A DNA stretch of 64,000 nucleotides. It comes from Niabella drilacis. Lineage in GTDB: Bacteria > Bacteroidota > Bacteroidia > Chitinophagales > Chitinophagaceae. The notes below the pieces were generated by a model. That model was not told where the DNA came from, searched no databases, and saw only the letters and a program-made list of their open reading frames with translations. Location of the stretch: positions 147,074-211,073 of the forward strand of contig NZ_FMZO01000009.1 of the NCBI RefSeq assembly GCF_900101395.1, given 5' to 3'. Of this stretch, positions 24,709-33,708 are shown one piece after another. Every line of letters begins with the position of its first letter. The stretch's first letter is position 1. The position numbers and the translations under genes are program-made.

Positions 24709-25320
24709 TTATTCGATGGTCAGCTGGAACACACTTTCATCCTCCAGGATCCCCTCCAGTACATCGCCCGTCACAATTTCCCCGACCCCCTCCGGCGTTC
24801 CTGTAAAAATGATATCCCCGATATTCAATGTAAAATATTTGGAAACATGTGAAAGGATCGACTCAAAATTGTGGATCATTTTGGAAGAGTTGCCATGCTG
24901 AACCAGTTCTTCATTCTTGTATAATCCGAAATTGATGTTTTTTATGTTTTCAAAATCGCTGACGGGCCGCCATTTGCCAATCACGGCCGAATTATCCCAG
25001 GCCTTTGCTTTTTCCCAGGGCAATCCCTTTTTTTTCAATTCGTTCTGGAGGTCACGTGCCGTAAAATCGATTCCCAGCGTAATAGCGTCGTAGTACTGGT
25101 TGGCGTACCGCCTGTTAATGTACCGCCCGTTTTTGGACACCCTGATCACCAGCTCACATTCATAATGCAGTTCATTGGTGAACTCCGGGTAATAAAAGGG
25201 TAAATGAGGTCTTAATAATGCACTTTTAGGCTTGAGAAATACCACCGGTTCTTCCGGAATTTCATTGCCCAACTCCCTGGCATGTGCTGCATAGTTTCGC
25301 CCGATACAAATAATTTTCAT
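24709..25320 (-). CDS. Fumarylacetoacetate hydrolase (FAH) family protein
   Basis: 203 residues. Starts MKIICIGRNYAAHARELGN as in acylpyruvase/oxaloacetate tautomerase-type FAH proteins. Metal ligands are seen in HYECELVIRVSKNG (E-x-E) and the catalytic region GIDFTARDLQ ... KGLPWEKAKAWDNSAVIG, with the TGTPEGVG loop near the C-terminus. Cytosolic, Mg-dependent. It follows pth by 25 nt and appears to be the last gene of the prs-ctc-pth unit. The substrate is not determined by sequence. Confidence 0.88.
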   Translation of the reverse strand: MKIICIGRNYAAHARELGNEIPEEPVVFLKPKSALLRPHLPFYYPEFTNELHYECELVIRVSKNGRYINRRYANQYYDAITLGIDFTARDLQNELKKKGLPWEKAKAWDNSAVIGKWRPVSDFENIKNINFGLYKNEELVQHGNSSKMIHNFESILSHVSKYFTLNIGDIIFTGTPEGVGEIVTGDVLEGILEDESVFQLTIE

Positions 25321-25345
25321 AATACAGTAGGATTTAAAACTCTCT

Positions 25346-25921
25346 TTACAACGTAAACTCTTTGTTATTTATTTCGTTCATCGCAGCCTCAATACCCTGA
25401 AATAGGAATATTTCAATGGCTGTTACCGCTTTTTCGATCTTCAGCTTTACCAGGGGCTCTTCCTCCTTGCTCCATTTTCCCAGCACGAAATCGGCCTGCA
25501 TTCCTTTTGGAAAATCGCTACCTATTCCAAACCTGAATTTCGGATAGGCGGTCGTATTTAACAGTGCCTGTATGCTTCTGAGTCCATTATGTCCTCCATC
25601 GCTTCCTGCCGGCTTTATACGCATCTTCGTTAAGGGCAGCGCTAAATCATCTAAAACAGTTAAGGAACGTTCCAAAGGGATCTTTTCTTTATCCAGCCAG
25701 AACTTAAGTGCCTTCCCGCTTAAATTCATATAGGTGGTTGGGCAAATACAAATACCGGTACGGCCTTTTATTTTTATTTCTGCCACATAAGCCAGTCGGT
25801 CGCTTCTAAATTCTCCGCCATGTTTGTGAACAAATGCGGCGATTACATCAAAACCAATATTATGCCGGGTATGTGCATATTCATTTCCAATGTTTCCTAA
25901 ACCCGCTAATAAATATTTCAT
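25346..25921 (-). CDS. pth: Peptidyl-tRNA hydrolase
   Basis: 191 residues from the Met at 25921 (MKYLLAGLGNIGNEYAHTRHNIGFDV). The ORF allows four more residues, but family members start here. The catalytic His is in TRHNIGF, substrate residues in PTTYMNLSG, and the Asp in LDDLALPL; SDGGHNGLRSI completes the set. It recycles peptidyl-tRNA in the cytosol. It follows ctc with a terminator-like hairpin between. Confidence 0.93.
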   Translation of the reverse strand: MKYLLAGLGNIGNEYAHTRHNIGFDVIAAFVHKHGGEFRSDRLAYVAEIKIKGRTGICICPTTYMNLSGKALKFWLDKEKIPLERSLTVLDDLALPLTKMRIKPAGSDGGHNGLRSIQALLNTTAYPKFRFGIGSDFPKGMQADFVLGKWSKEEEPLVKLKIEKAVTAIEIFLFQGIEAAMNEINNKEFTL

Positions 25922-25947
25922 CCCGTTTATCAAAAATATCGAAAATA

Positions 25948-25980
25948 AAAAAACCTACATCAATTTGATGCAGGCTTTTT
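25948..25980 (-). terminator. Terminator or attenuator after ctc
   Basis: Stem CCTGCATC / GATGTAGG (one G-T pair) with a 5-nt loop on the minus strand, followed by a run of T (A-run 25948-25953 on +). It sits between ctc and pth, so it would reduce read-through into pth. A T-run on the other side could serve the + strand too, but no + gene ends here. Confidence 0.7.
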
Positions 25981-25998
25981 TATACTTTGTAAAAAAAT

Positions 25999-26574
25999 TT
26001 ATTTCTTAGCTGCCGCCTCTTCCTGCTTCAACTGTCTTGTCATTACGATAGAAGCGATGGGAATACGCGGAGAGTTCATAATCTCCATGTTTTCGGCCTT
26101 TACATCTTCCACGCGAATGTTGCCATTCAGTTCCAGGTTGTCAATCGGCACTTCGATCACCTCTTTCAGGTCTTTAGGAAGTGTTTTTACTTTCAGTGAT
26201 TTGATCTTGGATACAAAACGACCACCGTCTTTAACTCCTTTTGCGCTTCCGGTAAATTTCAACGGGATGGTGGCAATCACCTTCTTGTCGTCGATCAGTT
26301 CCAGAAGATCCACATGGATCAGGGCATCGGTCACTTTGTCAAACTGCAGGTCTTTTAAAATGCATTTGTAAGTAGCGCCCTCCAGCTGTACTTCAGCCAG
26401 CTGAAAGTTAGGCGTATAAACCAGTCCTTTGAATGCTGCTGCCGGTGCGCTGAAATTCACTTCTTTAGCACCCCCGTAAATTACAGCAGGCACAGCGCCC
26501 TGAGAGCGAACCTGGCGGGTGGCTCTTTTGCCAAACTCGGTCCTCAGTTGTCCTTCGATTGTAATTGTCTTCAT
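25999..26574 (-). CDS. rplY: 50S ribosomal protein L25 / Ctc
   Basis: 191 residues: an N-terminal 5S-rRNA-binding L25 domain (TIEGQLRTEFGKRATRQVRSQGAVPAVIYGG) and the C-terminal beta-domain of the Ctc type (KVIATIPLKFTGSAKGVKDGG, LPKDLKEVIEVPIDNL), ending in a Lys/Glu-rich tail. Length fits the long Ctc form common in Bacteroidota. It begins 21 nt after prs, a conserved order. Confidence 0.94.
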   Translation of the reverse strand: MKTITIEGQLRTEFGKRATRQVRSQGAVPAVIYGGAKEVNFSAPAAAFKGLVYTPNFQLAEVQLEGATYKCILKDLQFDKVTDALIHVDLLELIDDKKVIATIPLKFTGSAKGVKDGGRFVSKIKSLKVKTLPKDLKEVIEVPIDNLELNGNIRVEDVKAENMEIMNSPRIPIASIVMTRQLKQEEAAAKK

Positions 26575-26595
26575 TTATGATATTGTTTTAATTTA

Positions 26596-27570
26596 CTACG
26601 GATTGGATGTCCTTAAATTTGAGTGCACAAAAAGGCTTGTAATACTCTTGTTCTCGAACGCATGCTTAATTGCAATGGCAAATAAGTCGGCCACGGAAAT
26701 CACCCGGATCTTGGGGCTCGGCTTGTGAAGCGGGATGGTATTGCACACTACCAGCTCCTGCAGCGCGCTGTTTTCAATATTTTCGTACGCCTTGCCGCTT
26801 AATATAGGATGCGTGATCATTGCTCTTACACTCTTTGCCCCTTTCTCCATCAACAGCCCCGCACTCTTTGCCAATGTGCCGCCGGTATCACAGATATCAT
26901 CAATAATCACCACATTCCGGCCTTCCACCTCCCCTATTACCCGCATACTGGCGATCTCATTTGCCCGTTTCCGGTGCTTATCACAAATCACCATTTCTGC
27001 ATTAAAATAGGTAGCAATTTCCCGTATCCGGTTGGTTGCTCCTACGTCGGGGGCTGCAAAGGTAAGGTTTTCCAGCTGTAATTGCTCAACATAAGGTATA
27101 AAAACCGCATGACTGTCCAGGTGGTCCACCGGGATGTCAAAATATCCCTGGATCTGGGGCGCATGCAGGTCCATCGTAACGATACGGTCGGCCCCGGCAG
27201 CCGTTAACATATTGGCTACCAATTTGCTGCCAATGGCCACCCGGGGACGGTCCTTCCGGTCCTGACGTGCATACCCGTAATAAGGCATTACGACGATCAC
27301 CTTATATGCCGATGCCCGCTTGGCGGCGTCGATCATTAAAAGCAATTCCATCAGGTTATCCGAAGGCGCGTAGGTACTTTGTACCAGGAATACATAATCG
27401 CCACGAACGCTTTCTAAAAAGTTTACATAGATCTCTCCGTCGCTGAAACGCTGTGTATGAATCTGCCCTAACTGGCAGCCATACCGCTGGCATATTTCTT
27501 CTGCTAACTGACGGGATGCCGTACCGGCAAAAATTTTGGCTGAATGCATATCTGAAAGTGGGGACTCCAT
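26596..27570 (-). CDS. prs: Ribose-phosphate pyrophosphokinase
   Basis: 324 residues, making PRPP from ribose-5-phosphate and ATP. Visible are FSDGEIYVNFLESVRG, QSTYAPSDNLMELLLM, YYGYARQDRKDRPR (ATP site), VTMDLHAPQIQGYFD, and the PRPP loop VVIIDDICDTGGTLAKSA. Start at 27570 or at the Met 7 codons later; the N-terminus is a few residues longer than typical. First gene of the prs-ctc-pth-FAH unit. Confidence 0.94.
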   Translation of the reverse strand: MESPLSDMHSAKIFAGTASRQLAEEICQRYGCQLGQIHTQRFSDGEIYVNFLESVRGDYVFLVQSTYAPSDNLMELLLMIDAAKRASAYKVIVVMPYYGYARQDRKDRPRVAIGSKLVANMLTAAGADRIVTMDLHAPQIQGYFDIPVDHLDSHAVFIPYVEQLQLENLTFAAPDVGATNRIREIATYFNAEMVICDKHRKRANEIASMRVIGEVEGRNVVIIDDICDTGGTLAKSAGLLMEKGAKSVRAMITHPILSGKAYENIENSALQELVVCNTIPLHKPSPKIRVISVADLFAIAIKHAFENKSITSLFVHSNLRTSNP

Positions 27571-27677
27571 TTGTTATTAAATGAGCGGCGAAGATATTAA
27601 TAACCGGGGCAAAATTCCAAGCAAAATTTGATCATTAAAAAAATTTTTTGACCGGAAAAGAATTTGTAATTTAGGAT

Positions 27678-28370
27678 ATGGAAAACACAAGCACCATCAG
27701 GAACTGGGCAAAGGATGATCAGCCCCGGGAAAAACTGATCGCACGGGGAGCGCATAGCCTCAGCAACTCCGAGTTACTGGCCATACTCATCCACAACGGC
27801 ACACCTAACAGGTCCGCACTGCATATCGCAAAAGAAGTACTTAAGCTTGGGAACGACAACCTGAACGAGCTGGGGAAACATACCATTGCCGATTTTACAA
27901 AAATAAAGGGCATTGGAGAAGCCAAGGCGGTGGCCATCAGCGCAGCGCTGGAACTGGGCCGCCGGAGGCATGCCGGGGTATTGCTGCAGCGGCCACTGCT
28001 GAACACCAGCAAACAGATCGGGGAATACCTCAGAACCCGGCTAAAGGACCTCCTGCGCGAGGTTTTTGCAGTTATTTTCCTCAACCAGAGCAATGTAGCG
28101 ATCCACTTTGAGGTGGTTAGCGAAGGGGGCATTACCGGAACCGTTGCAGACCCGCGCGTGATCCTGAAAAAGGCGCTTGAAAAAAATGCGGTGGGTATCA
28201 TCCTGGCACATAATCATCCTTCCGGCAATCTTTCCCCCAGTAAAGCCGATGAATTCCTTACCCAAAAGATCCGCGAAGCCGCAAAATTCCTCGACATCCG
28301 GGTAATGGACCATATTATCGTAGGCGATGAAGGATACTATAGTTTTGCAGACGAAGGCTTGTTTGGTTAA
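27678..28370 (+). CDS. radC: RadC/JAB-domain protein
   Basis: 230 residues: helix-hairpin-helix part (LSNSELLAILIHNG, FTKIKGIGEAKAVAISAALELGRR) followed by an MPN/JAMM domain with HNHPSGNLSPSKAD and the upstream EVVSEGGITGT. The JAMM residues (His, His, Asp) are intact, consistent with a metallohydrolase, although the cellular role of RadC is not settled. Alone on the + strand between prs and the glutamate-synthase-like gene. Confidence 0.93.
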   Translation: MENTSTIRNWAKDDQPREKLIARGAHSLSNSELLAILIHNGTPNRSALHIAKEVLKLGNDNLNELGKHTIADFTKIKGIGEAKAVAISAALELGRRRHAGVLLQRPLLNTSKQIGEYLRTRLKDLLREVFAVIFLNQSNVAIHFEVVSEGGITGTVADPRVILKKALEKNAVGIILAHNHPSGNLSPSKADEFLTQKIREAAKFLDIRVMDHIIVGDEGYYSFADEGLFG

Positions 28371-28514
28371 GAGTTACCAGCTTTCAGCCTGTCCCCGGCG
28401 TTCAGCAACCGCTCCGTAATAAAACAGCACCTGCCGGGAAAGGGGATTTTAACCAAAAACTAATAATTGTTCGTTTCTTATTACATTCGCTGCTGAATTT
28501 ATAACCCGTTTTTT

Positions 28515-30155
28515 ATGAGGCGAACATTCCTGGTCATTTCAATCATTGCATTAGTCGTTTCTTTTCTTCTTGCCTGGTATATCAGCAAGAACTGGTATGT
28601 GGTATTTGGAGCACTCTTCCTGCTTTCCTGCATGGGATATTATGATATGCTGCAGACCAGGCATACCATCCGGAGGATCTATCCCATTTTTGGAAGGCTC
28701 CGTTATGTAATGGAGGAACTGCGTCCCAAGATCTATCAATACTTTATCGAATCCGATATTGACGGGCGCCCTATCAACCGTATCGACCGGTCGACCGTAT
28801 ACCAGCGCGCCAAGCTGGACAATGACACTATGCCGTTTGGCACACAGCTGGATGTATATGCGCCCGGCTATGAGTGGATCTGCCATTCCATTGCGCCCAA
28901 AAGCTTCAAAACCCTTGATCATAATCCGCGTGTCATTTTCGGCAACAAGGATTGCAGCCAGCCCTATAGCGGCAGTATCCTGAATATCTCTGCCATGAGC
29001 TATGGCTCTTTAAGTGCCAATGCCGTTGAAGCCATGAACGGTGGTGCCAAAATCGGGAACTTTGCCCACAACACCGGTGAAGGGGGATTGAGCGATTTTC
29101 ATTTAAAACAGGGCGGCGATATCATCTGGCAGATCGGTACCGGCTATTTTGGCTGCCGCGATGAGCAGGGTAACTTTTCGCCTTCGCTTTTTTCCGAAAA
29201 GGCCCGGATCCCCAATGTAAAGATGATCGAGATCAAGATCTCGCAGGGGGCCAAACCGGGCCATGGCGGTATTTTGCCGGCAGCTAAAAACACCCCGGAA
29301 ATTGCCCGGATCCGGCATATACAACCCGGCACAACCGTGGAATCGCCCCCCTATCATACAGCTTTTAGCAGCCCAAAGGAACTGATATACTTCATTAAAC
29401 AACTGCGGGAGCTCTCCGGGGGCAAGCCGGTGGGATTCAAGTTATGCATTGGTCATAAAAGCGAGTTCATTGCTATTTGTAAGGCCATGATCAGCCAGGA
29501 CACTTATCCTGACTTTATCACTGTTGACGGCGGGGAAGGCGGCACTGGTGCTGCGCCCCAGGAATTCTCCAATTATGTGGGCGCCCCCCTGCTGGACGGA
29601 CTCGCTTTTGTAGACGATATACTGCGGGGATTGAACATCCGGCAGCATATAAAGATCATCGCCTCCGGTAAGATCATGACCGGTTTTCATATGGCCAGGG
29701 CCGCTGCGCTGGGCGCCGATGCCTGTAACTGTGCCCGGGCTATGATGCTGGCAGTAGGATGTATCCAGGCCCTTCAGTGCAATACCAACCGCTGCCCCAC
29801 CGGTGTAGCCACCCAGGATCCCAAGCTGACAAGAGGACTTGTTGTGGAAGATAAAAAACTGCGTGTAGCCAACTATCATAAATATACCGTGAAGACCTTT
29901 GTTGAAATGATGGGGGCCGCCGGCCTCAGTCATATGCAGGACATCACGCGCTCACATGTATACCGGCGGATCAGTCTTACCTCGATGTTCACTTTTGAGG
30001 AGATCTACCCTTCCATTCCTCCCGGTGCTCTTGTAAAAGGTGCCATCCCGGAGAAGCATCAACACGATTTTGCTTATGCGGATGAAGACCATTGGGGCTG
30101 GCCGAGCATCGGAAGCTGGAGCGAGGAAGCAACCAGGGATAAAACAACCGCATAA
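28515..30155 (+). CDS. FMN-binding glutamate-synthase-like membrane protein
   Basis: 546 residues. Two N-terminal hydrophobic helices (about 4-24 and 28-46) precede a GltB-type FMN barrel: SYGSLSANAVEAMNGGAKIGNFAHNTGEGGLS, KPGHGGILPAAKNT, DGGEGGTGAAPQEF, IIASGKIMTGFHMARAAALGAD. The Cys triad CIQALQCNTNRCPTG resembles the 3Fe-4S site. The glutaminase domain of real glutamate synthases is absent, so the substrate is unknown. The barrel would face the cytosol. Followed by a strong terminator. Confidence 0.88.
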   Translation: MRRTFLVISIIALVVSFLLAWYISKNWYVVFGALFLLSCMGYYDMLQTRHTIRRIYPIFGRLRYVMEELRPKIYQYFIESDIDGRPINRIDRSTVYQRAKLDNDTMPFGTQLDVYAPGYEWICHSIAPKSFKTLDHNPRVIFGNKDCSQPYSGSILNISAMSYGSLSANAVEAMNGGAKIGNFAHNTGEGGLSDFHLKQGGDIIWQIGTGYFGCRDEQGNFSPSLFSEKARIPNVKMIEIKISQGAKPGHGGILPAAKNTPEIARIRHIQPGTTVESPPYHTAFSSPKELIYFIKQLRELSGGKPVGFKLCIGHKSEFIAICKAMISQDTYPDFITVDGGEGGTGAAPQEFSNYVGAPLLDGLAFVDDILRGLNIRQHIKIIASGKIMTGFHMARAAALGADACNCARAMMLAVGCIQALQCNTNRCPTGVATQDPKLTRGLVVEDKKLRVANYHKYTVKTFVEMMGAAGLSHMQDITRSHVYRRISLTSMFTFEEIYPSIPPGALVKGAIPEKHQHDFAYADEDHWGWPSIGSWSEEATRDKTTA

Positions 30156-30173
30156 ACGCATCTGCAAAAACAA

Positions 30174-30224
30174 CACGGTCTCCTGTACATGCATTCGCCA
30201 TACAGAAGACCGTGCTCTATTTTT
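30174..30224 (+). terminator. Rho-independent terminator
   Basis: Interrupted stem CACGGTCT / AGACCGTG plus CTGTA / TACAG with one opposed base between, a 13-nt loop, then CTCTATTTTTAT. It ends the glutamate-synthase-like transcript (stop at 30155) just before the convergent mutase gene. Confidence 0.72.
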
Positions 30225-30233
30225 ATAACGGCT

Positions 30234-31961
30234 CTAATTCAATTTCATATCTGCAATAATGCCGTCGATCTTTGCATCCAGTTGCCTGTCTACCGCATCA
30301 AACTGGTCTGCCTGCTCCAGCTTTTCCTTTACACTAAAATAGAATTTGATCTTGGGTTCCGTGCCGCTGGGCCGGGCAGACACAAGACTGCCATCTTCCA
30401 GGGCAAACTGCAATACATTGGATTTGGGCAGCAGGATATCCGTAACATCACCGGTATGCGGATCTGTTGATTTACTGCTTTGATAATCCAGCACACGGGT
30501 CACTTTGATACCATTGATGCTTTGAGGCAGGTTGTTCCGGTAGCCCTGCATCATGGCAGCGATCTGCTGCTGGCCATCCATTCCTTTTTTTGTAATAGAA
30601 ATCAGCTTCTCTTTATAAAAGCCAAACCGGATATAGAGCTCCATTAATTTATCAAATAAGGTTTTGCCATTGTTCTTTTCATAGGCAGCCATTTCGCAAA
30701 GCAGGGCCACGGCGCTCACCGCATCTTTATCGCGCACCTTATCGCCGATCATTAAACCAAAGCTCTCCTCGCCCCCGGTAATATAATGTTCCCTGCCTTC
30801 TTTTTCCCGGATCATTTCGGCGATCCACTTAAAGCCGGTCAATACCCGGTAGCAATGCACACCGTAACCGGCAGCCAGGTCGTCAACCATACCGGTAGTA
30901 ACGATCGTCGTAATGATCATATCATTGGACTGTGCAATCCCTTTTTCCCCGCGGGCTTCCAGCAGGTAGTTAAAGGCCAGTACCGCCGTCTGGTTGCCAT
31001 TCATCAATACCCAGTCGCCATGATTATTTTTAACACCGATGCCAACCCGGTCAGCATCAGGATCGGTACCCAGCAGGATATCAGCATCCAGCTCTTTGGC
31101 TTTTGCCAGCCCGATACTCATGGTTTCCTTTTCCTCCGGGTTTGGATAGGCCACTGTTGGGAAATTACCATCCGGTGTTTGCTGCTCTTCTACTATATGT
31201 ACATTCTTAAAACCAAAGCGCTCCAATACCTGCGGAACCAGGGTGATGCCGGTGCCATGTATGGGTGTGTATACGATCTTAAGGTCGCTTTGTTTTTCGA
31301 TCACGTCGGGAAACACACTCAGTCCTTTTACCATTTCGATATACTGCTCATCCAGGTCCTTCCCGATCAGCTTAATATTGGCATCGCCGCCGCTCCATTT
31401 CACATCATCAACCGAGGCGATCTTTTCCACTTCCTTAATAACGTTCTTATCATGGGGCGGTACCAGCTGCCCCCCATCGTTCCAGTAGGCTTTATAGCCG
31501 TTGTACTCTTTTGGATTGTGCGATGCGGTACAAACAACGCCCCCCTGACACCTGAGGGTCCGGATCGCAAATGAAAGCTCCGGCGTGGGCCGCAGTGATT
31601 CAAACAGGAATACCTTAATGCCATTGGCCGCAAAAACATGGGCTGTTGTTTCCGCAAAAAAGCGGCTGTTATTACGGCTGTCATGCGCGATGGCTACCCG
31701 CACTTCTTCACCCGGCCAGGATTGCAGCAGATAGTTGGCGTAGCCCTGTGTAGCCATTCCTACAGTATACTTATTCATCCGGTTGGTGCCCACCCCCATA
31801 ATGCCCCTGAGGCCACCGGTTCCAAACTCCAGGTTCTGATAAAATGCATCCTCCAGTTCCCTGGGATCTTCCCGCTGAAGTGTTTCGATGCTTTTTTTTG
31901 TATCCTGATCATAGTTGCCCTGCAACCACTGATCGATCTTCTGCTGAATCACATTATCCAT
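30234..31961 (-). CDS. Phosphohexomutase (PGM/PMM family)
   Basis: 575 residues from the Met at 31961 (MDNVIQQKIDQWLQGNYD), the family-like start; the frame allows 29 more residues without homology. Contains FGTGGLRGIMGVGTNRMN, the phosphoserine loop TASHNPKEYNGYK, the metal loop LLGTDPDADRVGIG, the sugar loop GGEESFGLMIGD and the phosphate loop ARPSGTEPKIKFY. It interconverts hexose 1- and 6-phosphates in the cytosol (phosphoglucomutase or phosphomannomutase; not resolvable by eye). Confidence 0.93.
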   Translation of the reverse strand: MDNVIQQKIDQWLQGNYDQDTKKSIETLQREDPRELEDAFYQNLEFGTGGLRGIMGVGTNRMNKYTVGMATQGYANYLLQSWPGEEVRVAIAHDSRNNSRFFAETTAHVFAANGIKVFLFESLRPTPELSFAIRTLRCQGGVVCTASHNPKEYNGYKAYWNDGGQLVPPHDKNVIKEVEKIASVDDVKWSGGDANIKLIGKDLDEQYIEMVKGLSVFPDVIEKQSDLKIVYTPIHGTGITLVPQVLERFGFKNVHIVEEQQTPDGNFPTVAYPNPEEKETMSIGLAKAKELDADILLGTDPDADRVGIGVKNNHGDWVLMNGNQTAVLAFNYLLEARGEKGIAQSNDMIITTIVTTGMVDDLAAGYGVHCYRVLTGFKWIAEMIREKEGREHYITGGEESFGLMIGDKVRDKDAVSAVALLCEMAAYEKNNGKTLFDKLMELYIRFGFYKEKLISITKKGMDGQQQIAAMMQGYRNNLPQSINGIKVTRVLDYQSSKSTDPHTGDVTDILLPKSNVLQFALEDGSLVSARPSGTEPKIKFYFSVKEKLEQADQFDAVDRQLDAKIDGIIADMKLN

Positions 31962-32065
31962 AGTCCAATAATTTTTACAGGCTTGAAGATAATCATAATT
32001 TGCCATCAGAAAATTTGCGGCAACAATTTCTATAAAGAATTTTTGCAAAAGAAAGTGACGGCTGC

Positions 32066-33043
32066 TCAGGCACTCCGGCGTTCCATTTCATCAACGGTCT
32101 CCTCTTCCCCGGCCTTAAGCCGGGCCTGTTTTTTTGCCTGCTCCTTCCTGGCAAGATTGATGAAGAATACGCTGCCGAGTATGATCACAAGCCCGGCCAG
32201 TTGCAATGAGGTCAGATGATCGCCATTGATCAGCACTCCTAAAAGTACGGCCACCAGCGGGTTTACATAGGCATAGCTGCTTACCTGTGCAGCGCTTCTG
32301 ACACTGAGCAGGAACACATAAGCGCTGTAACCGATGATCGACCCGAAAACGATCAGGTAAATGAGCGATCCCCATCCTTCTGCCGGGATGGCGGACCAGT
32401 TTACACTGGCTATACTGCCATCTCCAAAGCCGATGATAAAAAACACCAGGCCGGCTGAAAGGATCTGCCAGGCAGAGTTTACCGAAGGTGATACGTCCTT
32501 TACTTTGTATTTTGAGTACAACGATCCCAGCACCCAACCGATATTACCGATGAAGATAGCCAGTAACGGCACCAGTCCCTGTTTGCCCTGGTCCCCGGTT
32601 ATTTTTTCATAAAACAGTGCAATAACCCCCAGCAATCCAACCGATACTCCCAGCAGCGTATACCGGTTGGTAAAATTATCGGCCCAGTTGGGCTTATCAA
32701 AAACCAGGAACCAGATGGGGGCCGATGCGAGGAAAATGGCCACAAAAGAGCTGTGCAGGTATTGCTCCGCCCATATTACGGCTCCATTTCCGACAAAGAG
32801 CATCAGGATACCGCTGGCAACGGAATGCAGGATGGCAGACCGGTTCCACACCCGTTCCCCCCTCAGCGTTACCCATACCAGCATGATGATACCGGCCGTT
32901 ACAAAACGAAGCCCTCCCAGCAACATGGGGGGAATAAATTTTACGGCACGCTCAATAAAAAAATAAGTAGAACCCCAAATAATATATACGGCTGCAAATG
33001 CCAGCACCACCAGTAAAACGGAAGGTGCTTTTTCCTGAGTCAT
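32066..33043 (-). CDS. EamA/DMT-family exporter
   Basis: 325 residues with ten hydrophobic helices in two EamA halves (AAVYIIWGSTYFFIERAVKFIPPMLLGGLRF and the second half ending VNPLVAVLLGVLINGDHLT). The C-terminus is a charged cytosolic tail (RKEQAKKQARLKAGEEETVDEMERR). It starts 4 nt after the Lrp-type regulator on the same strand, so the pair is one operon. An Lrp/AsnC regulator with an EamA protein usually controls amino-acid or related metabolite export. Confidence 0.9.
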   Translation of the reverse strand: MTQEKAPSVLLVVLAFAAVYIIWGSTYFFIERAVKFIPPMLLGGLRFVTAGIIMLVWVTLRGERVWNRSAILHSVASGILMLFVGNGAVIWAEQYLHSSFVAIFLASAPIWFLVFDKPNWADNFTNRYTLLGVSVGLLGVIALFYEKITGDQGKQGLVPLLAIFIGNIGWVLGSLYSKYKVKDVSPSVNSAWQILSAGLVFFIIGFGDGSIASVNWSAIPAEGWGSLIYLIVFGSIIGYSAYVFLLSVRSAAQVSSYAYVNPLVAVLLGVLINGDHLTSLQLAGLVIILGSVFFINLARKEQAKKQARLKAGEEETVDEMERRSA

Positions 33044-33047
33044 AAAA

Positions 33048-33518
33048 TCAATCGATTGAAATGTGAGAAGATTCTTTTACGGTTTCCAATACTATGGTGG
33101 TACGCATCGAAATAATATTGGAGATCTTGCTGAAACGCGACCGCTTCAGCTCCATCAGTTCTGTTGGGCCGGAAAGCCGTGCCTTTATCAGGTAACAATC
33201 GTCTCCGGCTATATGGTGCACCTCCATTACCTGGGGGATGGCGGCCAGTGCCCGCGCCGACTTGTCGTCCGCAAAGCTGTCTTTTGTTTTAATAAAAATA
33301 AAGACCAGCAGATCCTTATCGATCGCCAGCGGGTTTACGACGGCGCTGTATCCCCGGATCACTCCTTTTTCCTCCAGCTTCCGCACACGCTCCAGCATAG
33401 CAGAAGGCGCCATTTTCAGTTTTGCCGCCAGCGCCACGTTGGTCATACGGGCATCCTCCTGCAGCAGCCGTAAAATGGCCAGATCCGTTTCATCCAGGTT
33501 TATTTCTGTCCTTTGCAT
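33048..33518 (-). CDS. Lrp/AsnC-family transcriptional regulator
   Basis: 156 residues from ATG 33518 (MQRTEINLDETDLAILRLLQEDARMTNVALAAKLKMAPSAMLERVRKLEEKGVIRGYSAVV): an N-terminal HTH followed by a RAM ligand domain (DLLVFIFIKTK ... MEVHHIAGDDCYLIKARL). An ATG two codons earlier overlaps the -7 element. It is followed at 4 nt by the EamA exporter. The transcript start predicted from the promoter falls at or near this ATG, so the message may be nearly leaderless. A perfect Lrp-type operator lies upstream. Confidence 0.93.
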   Translation of the reverse strand: MQRTEINLDETDLAILRLLQEDARMTNVALAAKLKMAPSAMLERVRKLEEKGVIRGYSAVVNPLAIDKDLLVFIFIKTKDSFADDKSARALAAIPQVMEVHHIAGDDCYLIKARLSGPTELMELKRSRFSKISNIISMRTTIVLETVKESSHISID

Positions 33519-33521
33519 CCT

Positions 33522-33552
33522 CAAATTTAATTATATTCTGAAAACAAAACAA
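33522..33552 (-). promoter_or_regulatory. Promoter of the lrp-like/eamA operon
   Basis: On the minus strand: TTG (33552-33550), exactly 20 nt, then TAAATTTG (33529-33522), an exact -7 consensus. The start codon at 33518 follows by 3 nt, implying a leaderless or nearly leaderless mRNA. Confidence 0.75.
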
Positions 33553-33556
33553 AAAA

Positions 33557-33571
33557 CAGAATATTATTCTG
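33557..33571. promoter_or_regulatory. Lrp-type operator
   Basis: CAGAATATTATTCTG, a perfect 15-bp palindrome that fits the published Lrp consensus YAGHAWATTWTDCTR at every position. It lies 4 nt upstream of the -33 element. A partial half-site ATATTCTG is at 33533-33540. Likely binding site for the regulator encoded next to it. Confidence 0.72.
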
Positions 33572-33671
33572 AATATGCAGCAAATAACATCCATTCATTC
33601 ACAATTCATTGCCATGAATGACCCGGGTAAAGCATATTGTTAAAGCAGGCCGGTTCTTCTGTATTCTTCTT

Positions 33672-33679
33672 TATTTTTG
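33672..33679 (+). promoter_or_regulatory. -7 element TATTTTTG for the glutaminyl cyclotransferase gene
   Basis: Exact TAnnTTTG 29 nt before the ATG at 33709. No TTG at 20 nt. The Lrp-type operator lies about 100 bp upstream, so co-regulation is possible but not shown. Confidence 0.45.
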
Positions 33680-33708
33680 CATCCGCCTTTGGCGATAAAT
33701 GATCCGCT

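Noticed and set aside
30786-31574. 262-codon open frame on the + strand
   Set aside because: Antisense to the phosphohexomutase, which has all family motifs.
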